A stretch of DNA of 64,000 bases from Kribbella jejuensis. GTDB lineage: Bacteria > Actinomycetota > Actinomycetes > Propionibacteriales > Kribbellaceae. This document shows positions 24,542-33,696 of the stretch, in pieces. How positions within the stretch are numbered: position 1 is the first letter of the stretch; each line of letters opens with the position of its first letter. Under the pieces are notes generated by a model that did not search any database, had not been told where the DNA came from, and saw only the letters and a list, made by a program, of their open reading frames with translations. Made by a program: the position numbers and the translations under genes. The DNA is taken from positions 3,348,001 through 3,412,000 of the forward strand of contig NZ_VFMM01000001.1 in assembly GCF_006715085.1 (NCBI RefSeq), read 5' to 3'.

Positions 24542-25759
24542 TCAGATCCGCTCGGAACTCAGCCGTGGAGCGACCCGGGCCAGCACGTAGATCGTCAGAC
24601 TCGCGACCAGCGCCAGTACGGCGAGGACGACCCACGGCAGCTCGTGATGCACCTCGAAGAGCTGCGTGAAGAACCCCGGCGCGAGCACGCTCGAGAAGGT
24701 GAACGAGTACTGCCAGTAGGACAGGTACTTCCCCCGCCCGACCGCCGGCGAAATCGCCGCGGACAGGGCGTTGTTGGTCGCCGCATGCAGTACGTCGGCG
24801 AACGCGAAGCAAGCTGTAGCCAGCACCAGCACCGGCACGACCCACCCGCCCGGGATGTGGATCTGCAGCGCCATCAGCAACGCCCAGGCTGCATAGGTGA
24901 TGCCTGCGACCACCATGACGTTCGTACGGCGCCTCTGTTCGGTGTGCCGTACGACGAGCGTCTGGCCGGTCGCCAGTACGACAGACGTTGCCGCGATGAG
25001 TACACCGACCAGCCACTTGGGCACCGTGAGCGCCTCGGTCACGTAGACCGGCAGACCGACGCCGAGCATCATCGTGCAGAGCGCCAGCAAGGTGTTGGCG
25101 CCGATCAGTACCAGGAACGTACGGTCCTTGCGCAGCAGCGGAGCCGGTCCGCTCTCCTGATTCGTCCGCTCGTGATGCGACGGGTGCAGTCGCAGGAGCA
25201 GAAGCCCGGCGACGTAGAACGACACCGCGTTCACAGCCATCGCGATCAGGAACGGTTCGTTGCCGCCGATCGCCAGCAGCCAACCGGCGGCCAGTGCACC
25301 GAGAGCCAGGCCACCGGCTTGCATCATCCCGCCGAGCCCGAACCACTTGTCCCGCTCGCCCTCGTCCGCGACGTCCGCGAGCAGACTGAAGATCGCCGAC
25401 CAGAACACGCGCTGACCGGTGGACATCACCAGCGCGCACAGGAACAACAGCCACTCCGACCGCCCGAGGAAGAAGCCCGTGAACGCCAGGCCCTGGGCGA
25501 ACTGGGCGGCCACCACGATGTTCCGCGGGCCGACCCGATCGATGATCACGCCGACACCGGCCGGCGCCGCGATCGAGAACAGCGTCGCGACGGTCAGGAT
25601 CAGGCCAGCGGTCCCGAGCGGGATCTGCGCGACCTTGTTGAAGTACAGCAGCAGGAGCGGACCGGCGCAGCCACCACCGAACGAGTCGATCGCCAGCCCG
25701 GCCAGCAGCGGTACCCGGCCGCGGACGTTCGGCAGACCGAGCGAGGCGGCTGCGGGCAT
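24542..25759 (-). CDS. MFS transporter
   Basis: A 405-residue 12-TM major facilitator. The hydrophobic segments start near residue 18 (LLAGLAIDSFGGGCAGPLLL), and the loop 2-3 motif reads VIIDRVGPRN. It keeps a charged central loop around residues 190-215 (HPSHHERTNQESG). Probably a proton-driven exporter of small molecules. It is preceded on the same strand by a second, dissimilar MFS gene. No regulator gene is next to it. Confidence 0.9.
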   Translation of the reverse strand: MPAAASLGLPNVRGRVPLLAGLAIDSFGGGCAGPLLLLYFNKVAQIPLGTAGLILTVATLFSIAAPAGVGVIIDRVGPRNIVVAAQFAQGLAFTGFFLGRSEWLLFLCALVMSTGQRVFWSAIFSLLADVADEGERDKWFGLGGMMQAGGLALGALAAGWLLAIGGNEPFLIAMAVNAVSFYVAGLLLLRLHPSHHERTNQESGPAPLLRKDRTFLVLIGANTLLALCTMMLGVGLPVYVTEALTVPKWLVGVLIAATSVVLATGQTLVVRHTEQRRRTNVMVVAGITYAAWALLMALQIHIPGGWVVPVLVLATACFAFADVLHAATNNALSAAISPAVGRGKYLSYWQYSFTFSSVLAPGFFTQLFEVHHELPWVVLAVLALVASLTIYVLARVAPRLSSERI

Positions 25760-25834
25760 GGCGGAGCTCTCCTATCGGTCTTCTCGGCGGCTGGCGAACC
25801 CTAGCAAGCGCTCGCCGGCCCATTCCAACCGATT

Positions 25835-27073
25835 TCAGTCCGCTGCGGGTACCCGTCGTACTCCGACGTTTCGCAGCGGACGCCAGGCGACCGCGGTCGT
25901 CACCACCATCGCCGCGAAGGCGATCGCGAACGGCGCGGCCAGTCCGAACCGTTGCGCCAGTACACCTCCGAGGGCCGAGCCGACCGCAGCACCGCCGACC
26001 GAAGCCAGCAGGTACACGCTGTTCACCCTGCCCATCAAGTTGTCCGGTGTGACCAGCTGACGCGTTGTAGTCGAGACGATGCCCCACACGACAGCGTGAA
26101 CACCGAAAACAGCCATCGTGGCGCCGGCGACCCACGGGTTGCGCGTGAGCGCCAGGATGAGGTGGACGGTCGTCTCGATGATCAGCCCGACCCGGAGCAG
26201 AGTCACCGGACCGACGCGCGGTTCGAGGAAGTGGTACGTCGGCATGCCGAGCACCCCGCCGACCGCACCGACTGCCACGAGCAGCCCGAACTGCGTATCC
26301 GTCAATCCGAGCCGCTCGCGCGCGAACAGGACCCAGGTCGCGAACGCAGCACAGAACGTGATGTTCATGACCAGAATCGACAGGGCCAAGGTACGAACGC
26401 CGGCGTGCTGCCACAGCCACCGGACTCCGTCACGTACCTCGCTCCACAGCGCTGCACGAGTAGACGGGTCAGGCAGTGGCGGCCGTACGGCGACCCGTGC
26501 GATCAACGTGGCCGCTGCAGCGAAGGTGACCGCGTCGAACACCAACGGCACACCGGCGCCTGCAGCGAACAGCAGCGCGCCCAGTGGAGGCCCTCCAAGC
26601 TGCTGAAGCACCGTGCCGCTGGCGAACAACCGGGCGTTCGCCTTGCCGAGGTGCTCTTTCGGTACGGCGCTGACGAGCAGTGCGCCGGATGCGTTGTCTG
26701 CAAGGGTTTCCGCGGTACCTAGCAAGAACAGTGCGGCGTACACCGCCCAAAGAGGTGCAGTGTGCAGGAGTACAGCGGCGCCGAGCGCGGCGAGTACCAA
26801 GGCGCGAAAGGTGTCAGCGGCAACGATCATCACGCGCCGGTCGAGGCGGTCGACCAGTACGCCACTGAACAACGCGAACAGCAGCCAGGGCAGTTGCTGG
26901 ACGAACGCGGCAGCACCGACGGCCGCCGGCTGGGTGGTGATCGAGGCGACGAGCAGCGGCCCGGCGGCGAGCATCGCGCCGTCGCCGAGGTTCGAGATAA
27001 TCGAGGCCGGAAAGATCTTCCGGAAGTCACGCCCGAGCTCGGACGGCACGACGTACGCACCAAGGGAACGCAT
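25835..27073 (-). CDS. MFS transporter, EntS-like exporter family
   Basis: A 412-residue 12-TM transporter. It opens with the cytosolic part LGRDFRKIFPASIISNLGDGAML, and the loop 2-3 motif is LVDRLDRRVMIVAADTFRAL, the pattern of the MFS_3/EntS branch that exports siderophores or drugs. I start at ATG 27073; an in-frame extension to 27172 adds 33 residues that resemble no transporter N-terminus. Located just in front of tRNA-Ser, opposite strand. Confidence 0.9.
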   Translation of the reverse strand: MRSLGAYVVPSELGRDFRKIFPASIISNLGDGAMLAAGPLLVASITTQPAAVGAAAFVQQLPWLLFALFSGVLVDRLDRRVMIVAADTFRALVLAALGAAVLLHTAPLWAVYAALFLLGTAETLADNASGALLVSAVPKEHLGKANARLFASGTVLQQLGGPPLGALLFAAGAGVPLVFDAVTFAAAATLIARVAVRPPLPDPSTRAALWSEVRDGVRWLWQHAGVRTLALSILVMNITFCAAFATWVLFARERLGLTDTQFGLLVAVGAVGGVLGMPTYHFLEPRVGPVTLLRVGLIIETTVHLILALTRNPWVAGATMAVFGVHAVVWGIVSTTTRQLVTPDNLMGRVNSVYLLASVGGAAVGSALGGVLAQRFGLAAPFAIAFAAMVVTTAVAWRPLRNVGVRRVPAAD

Positions 27074-27191
27074 GTGTACTCCTGAGGGACGCCTCCGCCG
27101 CTGCGCACACCGTACCGGCCGCATGCCGCCCCCGCACTCCGTTTCTCCCCACCCCACCTGCGCTATCCTCAACCTTCGGCGGCAACCGCCA

Positions 27192-27280
27192 GGAGGGCTC
27201 GCATAGTGGCCGAGTGCGCTGGTCTTGAAAACCGGTATGGCGGGTGACCGTCATCGTGGGTTCGAATCCCACGCCCTCCG
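27192..27280 (+). tRNA. tRNA-Ser (anticodon TGA)
   Basis: An 89-base tRNA with acceptor stem GGAGGGC pairing with GCCCTCC, the class II long variable arm (GGCGGGTGACCGTC), T-loop GGTTCGAATCC and an anticodon loop CTTGAAA giving TGA for UCA codons. CCA is not encoded. The first IS unit begins 3 bases after it, and the last 12 bases of the tRNA plus CTC are repeated at each IS junction. Confidence 0.96.
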
Positions 27281-27283
27281 CTC

Positions 27284-28633
27284 TGTGATGTCTCAGGACA
27301 TCCCGGACAGGTGAACCCACGTTTCGTGGGTTCACCTGTTTTGTTTGGGGGTGGGTCCGGGTGGTCTGCCGGTGGGCTGGTAGTCCTTGGTGGGGTCGAG
27401 GACCAGTTCGCGGAGGAGTTCGCCGGTGGCGGCGTCGACGACTCTGATGTGCAGGTCGTGGACGAGGAGCAGGACGTGGGTTCGGGCGTGGGTTCGTCCG
27501 ATGCCGATGTGGTGGAGTCGGCCGTTGACCCTGAGCGTGACGACGCCGGTGTCGTCGATGCGGTCGGTGCGGACCCGGTGGTGGACCTCGCCGGCCCGGT
27601 CGTGGCTGGGGGTGGCTTTCGGGCGGGCGGTGTAGACGGTCGCGGGGGTGGCTCGGTGCGGCAGGGAGCGGTGCGGGCGGCGGTGGTTGTATTCGTCGGC
27701 GAAGACGTCGAGCAGGACCTGGAGCTCAGCAATCGTGACCGGCTGGACCGGCTGGGCGCGCAGCCACTTCTTCAGGGTTTGCTGGAACCGCTCCACCTTG
27801 CCGCAGGTGGTCGGGTGGTTCGGGCGGGAGTTCTTCTGGGTGATGTTGAGGCGGCGTAGTTCGGTCTCCAGGCCGTTGCGGCCGCCCTTTCCGCCCGACA
27901 GCCGGGTGGTGTAGACCATCCCGTTGTCGGTCAACGTCGAGGCCGGGATGCCGTGTTCTGCAACGGTTTCGCGGAACGTGGTGGTCACGATCGGCCCGGT
28001 GATCCGGGGGTGCGCGGTCACGCTCAACGCGTAGCGCGAGTGATCGTCGAGCCAGGTGATCACTTCGACGTCTCTGCCGGGTGACCCGTCGAGGCGGGTG
28101 AGGCGGTAGTGGGTGAAGTCGGACTGCCAGCACTCGTTCGGCTGCTCAGCGGCGAACCGCAGGTACGACGCCCTGGGCCGCTTGCCCGGCTCCGGTGTCA
28201 CGGCGCCGGCGCGGGTGAGGATCCGGTGGATCGTCGCCCGCGACAACCTGATCCCGTGATGGTGTTGCAGATGCCAGCCCAGCGTGTCCGCGCCCGCGTC
28301 CAGGCCCTGCTCGGTCAGCCGTTTACGCAGCTCGAGCACCACCTCGACCGCCGCGGCCGGCGTCGCCTGGGGCGAGGTCTTCGGCCGCCGCGACCGCGGC
28401 TCGAACGCCGCCTCCCCCTCCAGGCGCCACCGCGCCAGCAACTCATACACCCACGACCGCGCCACACCGTACTGCGCGACCACCTCAGCCACCGGCCGCT
28501 TCTCCACCACCACAGCCGTGATCACCAACCGGGCCTTCGACATGTCCGAACACCAACACCCCGTCCGGCATCACCTGAGACACCAGTCCGGTATGTCGTG
28601 AGACACCCGTCCGGGATGTGTTGAACCACAACA
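27284..28633 (-). mobile_element. IS481-type insertion sequence, unit 1
   Basis: About 1350 bp with ends TGTGATGTCTCAGGACATCC and (complement) TGTGGTTCAACACATCCCGG; the shared terminal core is ACATCCCGGAC followed by RGGTG. One transposase gene fills it. It is flanked on both sides by CCACGCCCTCCGCTC, the 3' end of tRNA-Ser plus CTC, which I take as a 15-bp target duplication. Its sequence appears identical to unit 2 throughout. Confidence 0.85.
27332..28543 (-). CDS. IS481-family transposase (unit 1)
   Basis: A 403-residue DDE transposase. The N-terminal HTH (VVAQYGVARSWVYELLARW) is followed by a second HTH region and the rve catalytic core with Asp in CWQSDFTHYR, Asp in LTDNGMVYTT and Glu in GKVERFQQTLKKW. 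The C-terminal 110 residues form a beta-rich domain. The stop codon lies inside a hairpin (AGGTGAACCCACG/CGTGGGTTCACCT at 27311-27339), which may end transcription. Appears intact and active. Confidence 0.93.
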   Translation of the reverse strand: MSKARLVITAVVVEKRPVAEVVAQYGVARSWVYELLARWRLEGEAAFEPRSRRPKTSPQATPAAAVEVVLELRKRLTEQGLDAGADTLGWHLQHHHGIRLSRATIHRILTRAGAVTPEPGKRPRASYLRFAAEQPNECWQSDFTHYRLTRLDGSPGRDVEVITWLDDHSRYALSVTAHPRITGPIVTTTFRETVAEHGIPASTLTDNGMVYTTRLSGGKGGRNGLETELRRLNITQKNSRPNHPTTCGKVERFQQTLKKWLRAQPVQPVTIAELQVLLDVFADEYNHRRPHRSLPHRATPATVYTARPKATPSHDRAGEVHHRVRTDRIDDTGVVTLRVNGRLHHIGIGRTHARTHVLLLVHDLHIRVVDAATGELLRELVLDPTKDYQPTGRPPGPTPKQNR

Positions 28634-28648
28634 CCACGCCCTCCGCTC

Positions 28649-29998
28649 TGTGATGTCTCAGGACATCCCGGACAGGTGAACCCACGTTTCGTGGGTTCAC
28701 CTGTTTTGTTTGGGGGTGGGTCCGGGTGGTCTGCCGGTGGGCTGGTAGTCCTTGGTGGGGTCGAGGACCAGTTCGCGGAGGAGTTCGCCGGTGGCGGCGT
28801 CGACGACTCTGATGTGCAGGTCGTGGACGAGGAGCAGGACGTGGGTTCGGGCGTGGGTTCGTCCGATGCCGATGTGGTGGAGTCGGCCGTTGACCCTGAG
28901 CGTGACGACGCCGGTGTCGTCGATGCGGTCGGTGCGGACCCGGTGGTGGACCTCGCCGGCCCGGTCGTGGCTGGGGGTGGCTTTCGGGCGGGCGGTGTAG
29001 ACGGTCGCGGGGGTGGCTCGGTGCGGCAGGGAGCGGTGCGGGCGGCGGTGGTTGTATTCGTCGGCGAAGACGTCGAGCAGGACCTGGAGCTCAGCAATCG
29101 TGACCGGCTGGACCGGCTGGGCGCGCAGCCACTTCTTCAGGGTTTGCTGGAACCGCTCCACCTTGCCGCAGGTGGTCGGGTGGTTCGGGCGGGAGTTCTT
29201 CTGGGTGATGTTGAGGCGGCGTAGTTCGGTCTCCAGGCCGTTGCGGCCGCCCTTTCCGCCCGACAGCCGGGTGGTGTAGACCATCCCGTTGTCGGTCAAC
29301 GTCGAGGCCGGGATGCCGTGTTCTGCAACGGTTTCGCGGAACGTGGTGGTCACGATCGGCCCGGTGATCCGGGGGTGCGCGGTCACGCTCAACGCGTAGC
29401 GCGAGTGATCGTCGAGCCAGGTGATCACTTCGACGTCTCTGCCGGGTGACCCGTCGAGGCGGGTGAGGCGGTAGTGGGTGAAGTCGGACTGCCAGCACTC
29501 GTTCGGCTGCTCAGCGGCGAACCGCAGGTACGACGCCCTGGGCCGCTTGCCCGGCTCCGGTGTCACGGCGCCGGCGCGGGTGAGGATCCGGTGGATCGTC
29601 GCCCGCGACAACCTGATCCCGTGATGGTGTTGCAGATGCCAGCCCAGCGTGTCCGCGCCCGCGTCCAGGCCCTGCTCGGTCAGCCGTTTACGCAGCTCGA
29701 GCACCACCTCGACCGCCGCGGCCGGCGTCGCCTGGGGCGAGGTCTTCGGCCGCCGCGACCGCGGCTCGAACGCCGCCTCCCCCTCCAGGCGCCACCGCGC
29801 CAGCAACTCATACACCCACGACCGCGCCACACCGTACTGCGCGACCACCTCAGCCACCGGCCGCTTCTCCACCACCACAGCCGTGATCACCAACCGGGCC
29901 TTCGACATGTCCGAACACCAACACCCCGTCCGGCATCACCTGAGACACCAGTCCGGTATGTCGTGAGACACCCGTCCGGGATGTGTTGAACCACAACA
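28649..29998 (-). mobile_element. IS481-type insertion sequence, unit 2
   Basis: Tandem copy of unit 1, offset by exactly 1365 bases, in the same orientation. The 15-base CCACGCCCTCCGCTC separates it from units 1 and 3. No difference from unit 1 is seen in the lines compared, so the duplication is recent or maintained by recombination. Confidence 0.85.
28697..29908 (-). CDS. IS481-family transposase (unit 2)
   Basis: A 403-residue transposase with the same protein sequence as that at 27332-28543, including the DDE triad (CWQSDF, LTDNGMVY, GKVERF). Full length and intact. Its own promoter would lie in the IS end at 29909-29998, with repeats such as CCGTCCGGGATGTG that may bind transposase. 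Confidence 0.93.
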   Translation of the reverse strand: MSKARLVITAVVVEKRPVAEVVAQYGVARSWVYELLARWRLEGEAAFEPRSRRPKTSPQATPAAAVEVVLELRKRLTEQGLDAGADTLGWHLQHHHGIRLSRATIHRILTRAGAVTPEPGKRPRASYLRFAAEQPNECWQSDFTHYRLTRLDGSPGRDVEVITWLDDHSRYALSVTAHPRITGPIVTTTFRETVAEHGIPASTLTDNGMVYTTRLSGGKGGRNGLETELRRLNITQKNSRPNHPTTCGKVERFQQTLKKWLRAQPVQPVTIAELQVLLDVFADEYNHRRPHRSLPHRATPATVYTARPKATPSHDRAGEVHHRVRTDRIDDTGVVTLRVNGRLHHIGIGRTHARTHVLLLVHDLHIRVVDAATGELLRELVLDPTKDYQPTGRPPGPTPKQNR

Positions 29999-30013
29999 CC
30001 ACGCCCTCCGCTC

Positions 30014-31363
30014 TGTGATGTCTCAGGACATCCCGGACAGGTGAACCCACGTTTCGTGGGTTCACCTGTTTTGTTTGGGGGTGGGTCCGGGTGGTCTGCC
30101 GGTGGGCTGGTAGTCCTTGGTGGGGTCGAGGACCAGTTCGCGCAGGAGTTCGCCGGTGGCGGCGTCGACGACTCTGATGTGCAGGTCGTGGACGAGGAGC
30201 AGGACGTGGGTTCGGGCGTGGGTTCGCCCGATGCCGATGTGGTGGAGGCGGCCGTTGACGCGGAGGGTGACGACGCCGGTGTCGTCGATGCGGTCGGTGC
30301 GGACCCGGTGGTGGATCTCGCCGGCCCGGTCGTGGCTGGGGCCGGCTTTGGGGCGGGCGGTGTAGACGGTCGCGGGGGTGGCTCGGTGGGGCAGGGAGCG
30401 GTGCGGGCGGCGGTGGTTGTACTCGTCGGCGAAGACGTCGAGCAGGACCTGCAGTTCGGCGAGTGTGGTCGGCTGGACGGGTTGGGCGCGTAGCCACTTC
30501 TTCAGGGTCTGCTGGAACCGTTCCACCTTCCCGCAGGTGGTGGGGTGGTTCGGGCGGGAGTTCTTCTGGGTGATGTTGAGGCGGCGTAGTTCGGTCTCGA
30601 GGCCGTTGCGGCCGCCTCTCCCGCCGGACAATCGGGTGGTGTAGACCATTCCGTTGTCGGTCAACGTGGAGGCCGGGATCCCGTGCTGGGCAACGGTTTC
30701 GCGGAACGTGACGGTGACGATCGGGCCGGTGATCCGGGGGTGGGCGGTCACGTGTAGGGCGTAGCGGGCGTGGTCATCGAGCCAGGTGATGATCTCGGCG
30801 TCGGGCCCCGGGCGGCCGTCGGGGCGGGTGAGGCGGTAGTGGGTGAAGTCGGACTGCCAGCACTCGTTGGGCTGGTCGGCGGCGAACCGCAGGTACGACG
30901 ATCTTGGCCGCTTGCCCGGATCCGGGGTGACGGCGCCGGCGCGGGTCAGGATCCGGTGGATCGTCGTCCGCGACACCGTGGTCCGGTGGTGGTGTTGCAG
31001 GTGCCAGCCGATCGTGTCTGCGCCGGCGTCCAGGCCGGCCTCGGCCAGCTGCTTGCGCAGCACCAGCTCGACCGTCGCCGGCGCAGTCGCCATCGGCGAG
31101 GTCTTCGGACGGCGCGACCGAGGCTCGAACGCCGCCTCGCCCTCGGCCAGGTACCTGGCCTTCAGCTTGTAGACCCAGGCCCGGTGCACGCCATACCGGG
31201 CGGCGACCTCAGCCGCGGACTGACCTTCCACGAACAACGCCGTGATGACCAACCGAGCCTTTGACATGCCCGAGCATCCAGCCACCACCGCTGTCGCCGA
31301 TCACCCGAGACATGTGTCGCCTATGTCTTGAGACATCTGTCGCCTATGTCCTGAACCACAACA
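30014..31363 (-). mobile_element. IS481-type insertion sequence, unit 3 (mosaic)
   Basis: Third tandem unit, again 1365 bases from unit 2. Its left 230 bases are almost identical to units 1-2, but divergence rises to the right, and the right end is of another type: GTCGCCTATGTCTTGAGACA repeats replace CCGTCCGGGATGT. The right flank is CCACGCTTTCCGCTC, two bases different from the tRNA-derived repeat. This suggests a chimera of two related elements. Confidence 0.75.
30062..31267 (-). CDS. IS481-family transposase (unit 3, divergent)
   Basis: A 401-residue transposase from the ATG at 31267. The C-terminal two thirds nearly match units 1-2, while the N-terminal HTH region differs (AALFVEG then EVAARYGVHRAWVYKLKARY) and two residues are missing near position 75. 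All DDE residues are present, so it is probably functional. The altered HTH goes together with the altered right terminus, as expected if the DNA-binding part and its site were exchanged together. Confidence 0.9.
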   Translation of the reverse strand: MSKARLVITALFVEGQSAAEVAARYGVHRAWVYKLKARYLAEGEAAFEPRSRRPKTSPMATAPATVELVLRKQLAEAGLDAGADTIGWHLQHHHRTTVSRTTIHRILTRAGAVTPDPGKRPRSSYLRFAADQPNECWQSDFTHYRLTRPDGRPGPDAEIITWLDDHARYALHVTAHPRITGPIVTVTFRETVAQHGIPASTLTDNGMVYTTRLSGGRGGRNGLETELRRLNITQKNSRPNHPTTCGKVERFQQTLKKWLRAQPVQPTTLAELQVLLDVFADEYNHRRPHRSLPHRATPATVYTARPKAGPSHDRAGEIHHRVRTDRIDDTGVVTLRVNGRLHHIGIGRTHARTHVLLLVHDLHIRVVDAATGELLRELVLDPTKDYQPTGRPPGPTPKQNR

Positions 31364-31376
31364 CCACGCTTTCCGC

Positions 31377-32123
31377 TCAGGCTTCGGTTCGGGCGGTGAG
31401 GGTGGCTAGGTCTCGGGTGGCGAAGCGGAGGTGCTCCCATTCCTCTTCGAGGATTACGTGGAGGCAGGATCTGGTGGTCTCGGGGTTCGAGTCGCCGTGG
31501 GGGTTCTGGCGCGGGGTGTCGAGGTCGGCGGCTGTGACAGTGGCGAGGTAGTCGCGGACCATGGCTTGGTGGCCGGCCCGGACTTCGAGGACTTCGGCGT
31601 ACGACGGTTGGCCTGTCCCGGGTTGGGACGGGTCGGTGCCGCCGGTGTGGGCCACGCCGTACGGGTGGAACGGCTGCTCGCGGTCGAGGATCGCCTTGGC
31701 GAACCAGATGTCGGTGGCGTGGATCAGGTGGCGCTGGGTCTGCGCCCACGACCACTCGCCGTCGACCGAGAGGTCGACGGTGCCTTCGGGCATGGTCGCG
31801 ACCCGGTCGAGGGCGCTCGCCCAGGCCCGCTCGACGGCAGCCCAGGCGGCGCGTAGGCCCTCGGGATCCTCCGCGCGGCGGTCGGCGCGGCCGGGGAACT
31901 GACGGTCGAGCTCGGCCTGGACGTACGGCGCGACCTCGACGCCGTTGATCTTCAGGCTGGCCCCGGGCTCGGCGAGCCACGGTGCGTCGATGTCGGTGCC
32001 GTGGATGTCGACGCCACGCATCACCACGCCGCTCAGATCGCACTCGACGAACCGTGCGCCCTTCAGGTTCGCCTCGGTGAACTCCGCCGCTTGCAGCTCG
32101 TCGGACGGTCCGAACTTCGCCAT
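31377..32123 (-). CDS. DinB family protein with N-terminal pentapeptide-like repeats
   Basis: A 248-residue protein. Residues 1-45 contain pentapeptide-like steps (AAEFTEANLKGARFVECDLS), followed by a DinB/YfiT-like four-helix bundle with His ligands in RHLIHATDIWFAK and in EEEWEHLRFATRD, able to hold a metal. DinB proteins include thiol-dependent S-transferases. The start ATG 32123 is supported by domain boundaries; the frame upstream is a shadow of the next gene. The stop overlaps the 15-base IS flank by two bases. Confidence 0.85.
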   Translation of the reverse strand: MAKFGPSDELQAAEFTEANLKGARFVECDLSGVVMRGVDIHGTDIDAPWLAEPGASLKINGVEVAPYVQAELDRQFPGRADRRAEDPEGLRAAWAAVERAWASALDRVATMPEGTVDLSVDGEWSWAQTQRHLIHATDIWFAKAILDREQPFHPYGVAHTGGTDPSQPGTGQPSYAEVLEVRAGHQAMVRDYLATVTAADLDTPRQNPHGDSNPETTRSCLHVILEEEWEHLRFATRDLATLTARTEA

Positions 32124-32217
32124 GCCTGCTCCTCTGTTCGCTCCTCCGCCGAGCCTAGTAGTGACCTCCGACACAAAAGTCGTGCACAACCCGCCCGGGC
32201 CGTGGTGGGCTCGACGG

Positions 32218-33189
32218 ATGGATGCGACGAGTGCAGCGAAACAGTTGGGCTTCGCGGAGCGGGACCGGCTGCGTTTCAAGGACTTGGGCAGCGGACCGGA
32301 GCTCCCCGAGGACGCGGAGGAGTTGATGGAGTACTGCGGGGTGGTGGCGGCTGATCGGCGCGAGATGCTGGCGGCGCGGCCTGATCCGGGCAAAGATCCG
32401 GAGTGGTGGGCGATCACGTCTGCGCTCGCTGCTGAGATCCAGCGCGACCTGGACCTCGCCATACCGCCAACAGGCTTCAGTAGTTGGCCGACCGTGCCGC
32501 CGGACGCGTCGCCGGTGGGGATGTTCGCTGCTGCCTGGGCGTTGCTGGCCAGTCTGCCGCGGTTGCGTGAACTGCATGCGGAGCGCGGTGTGCCGGAGGC
32601 GGTGACCGTGGCGACTGTGTCTGCGCTGGGTGGAGTGATGGGGACGCATCGGCACATCCACGGACGTCCAGGTGTTGGGCTGATGCCGCTGTGGAGTCCA
32701 CCGCTGCGTTTTCGGGGCGCGGACTTCGAGATCGGGCGGCATGCGTTCACCCGTACTCAGCTGGGGCTCGGCGACGGCGTGTCGGGCCATCTGCTGTCGA
32801 TCCACATCCCGCCAACGGGACGGTTGGATGCGCAGGAGTCAGAGGAGTCTGTTGCTGCCGCGGTCGAGTACTTCGGGCGCTGGTACCCCGAGGAACCGCT
32901 GGCGGGGCTCGTCTGCCACTCCTGGCTGCTGGATCCACAACTGGCCGAGTACCTGAGTCCTGAGTCCAACATCGTTCGCTTCCAGCGCCGCTTCGCCCTC
33001 CTTCCGTATCTGCCTGGTGAAGACCCGACTGAGGGCGACCGCGAGTTGACGCGCCTCGGCTTGCATCTGCCCGAGCAGGACCTTGCCGACGTACCTCAAG
33101 AGACCACCCTGCAGCGTGCGTACGTCGCACACCTGAGGGCCGGACGCCATTGGCAACTACGGACAGGCATGCTGAAGCCATGGAGCTGA
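32218..33189 (+). CDS. Acyltransferase domain-containing protein (GNAT-like)
   Basis: A 323-residue protein with an N-terminal all-helical N-acyltransferase domain (MDATSAAKQLGFAERDRLRF onward) and a C-terminal GNAT-like part with LLSIHIPPTGRLD and VCHSWLLDPQLAEYL. These two-part proteins are widespread in Actinobacteria; the acyl donor and acceptor are not known. The last 10 bases overlap a decayed hydrolase reading frame. The long frame upstream of 32218 is antisense to the DinB gene and is not used. Confidence 0.82.
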   Translation: MDATSAAKQLGFAERDRLRFKDLGSGPELPEDAEELMEYCGVVAADRREMLAARPDPGKDPEWWAITSALAAEIQRDLDLAIPPTGFSSWPTVPPDASPVGMFAAAWALLASLPRLRELHAERGVPEAVTVATVSALGGVMGTHRHIHGRPGVGLMPLWSPPLRFRGADFEIGRHAFTRTQLGLGDGVSGHLLSIHIPPTGRLDAQESEESVAAAVEYFGRWYPEEPLAGLVCHSWLLDPQLAEYLSPESNIVRFQRRFALLPYLPGEDPTEGDRELTRLGLHLPEQDLADVPQETTLQRAYVAHLRAGRHWQLRTGMLKPWS

Positions 33190-33696
33190 CGATTCCCGTG
33201 GGGCAGGACACCATCTGGGCCGAACACCAGGCAGGAGGTGGGGCGGACGCACGGGCTGGTGTTGTTGTGTCCGGGCGTGCCCGGGTTTCCCTGGCCGGAG
33301 GAACCTGAGTTGGACGCGCGGTACGACGTGCTCGCGGCTGAGCGGGATGTGGAAGGGCTGGTGCAGTTCGGGCTGCGGGAGTGGGCTGCCGCGGGCTCTG
33401 ACAATGCCGTGGTCGCCCAGCTGCGGGCCGCGGTGCCGGCGTGGTTCGACCAGGGCGAGTACCTGCAGCCGGATCCACCCGTTTACGACCGGCTGCAGGA
33501 GATCCAGGCGCCCGCTGTCGTCATGGTCGGCGACAAGGACCGGCCGATCCTCGCAGCGGTGGCCGGCGGCACGTCCGCCCGGATCCCCGACTGCGAGTTT
33601 GTCTGGATGCCAGGCGTCGACCACTTCCCCAGTCTTCGCGAACCGCAGCTGGTCACGGACACCATCCTGCGGTTCGCGGGTAACTACGCCGGGTAG
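33180..33696 (+). pseudogene. Decayed alpha/beta hydrolase with internal deletion
   Basis: An ATG at 33180 opens the typical N-terminus MELTIPVGQDTIWAEHQAGG, but at about 33238 the frame shifts by one and the sequence jumps to GLVLLCPGVPGFPWPEEPEL, which in related hydrolases follows the nucleophile elbow. About 85 residues, including the Ser nucleophile and the Asp loop, are missing. The C-terminal half to the catalytic His (VWMPGVDHFPSLREPQ) remains open. It is therefore inactive. It overlaps the upstream acyltransferase end and the NTF2-like gene end. Confidence 0.8.

Noticed and set aside
27192..31378. Integrative element or prophage at tRNA-Ser
   Set aside because: Only DDE transposase genes lie between the repeats; there is no tyrosine integrase, excisionase or cargo.
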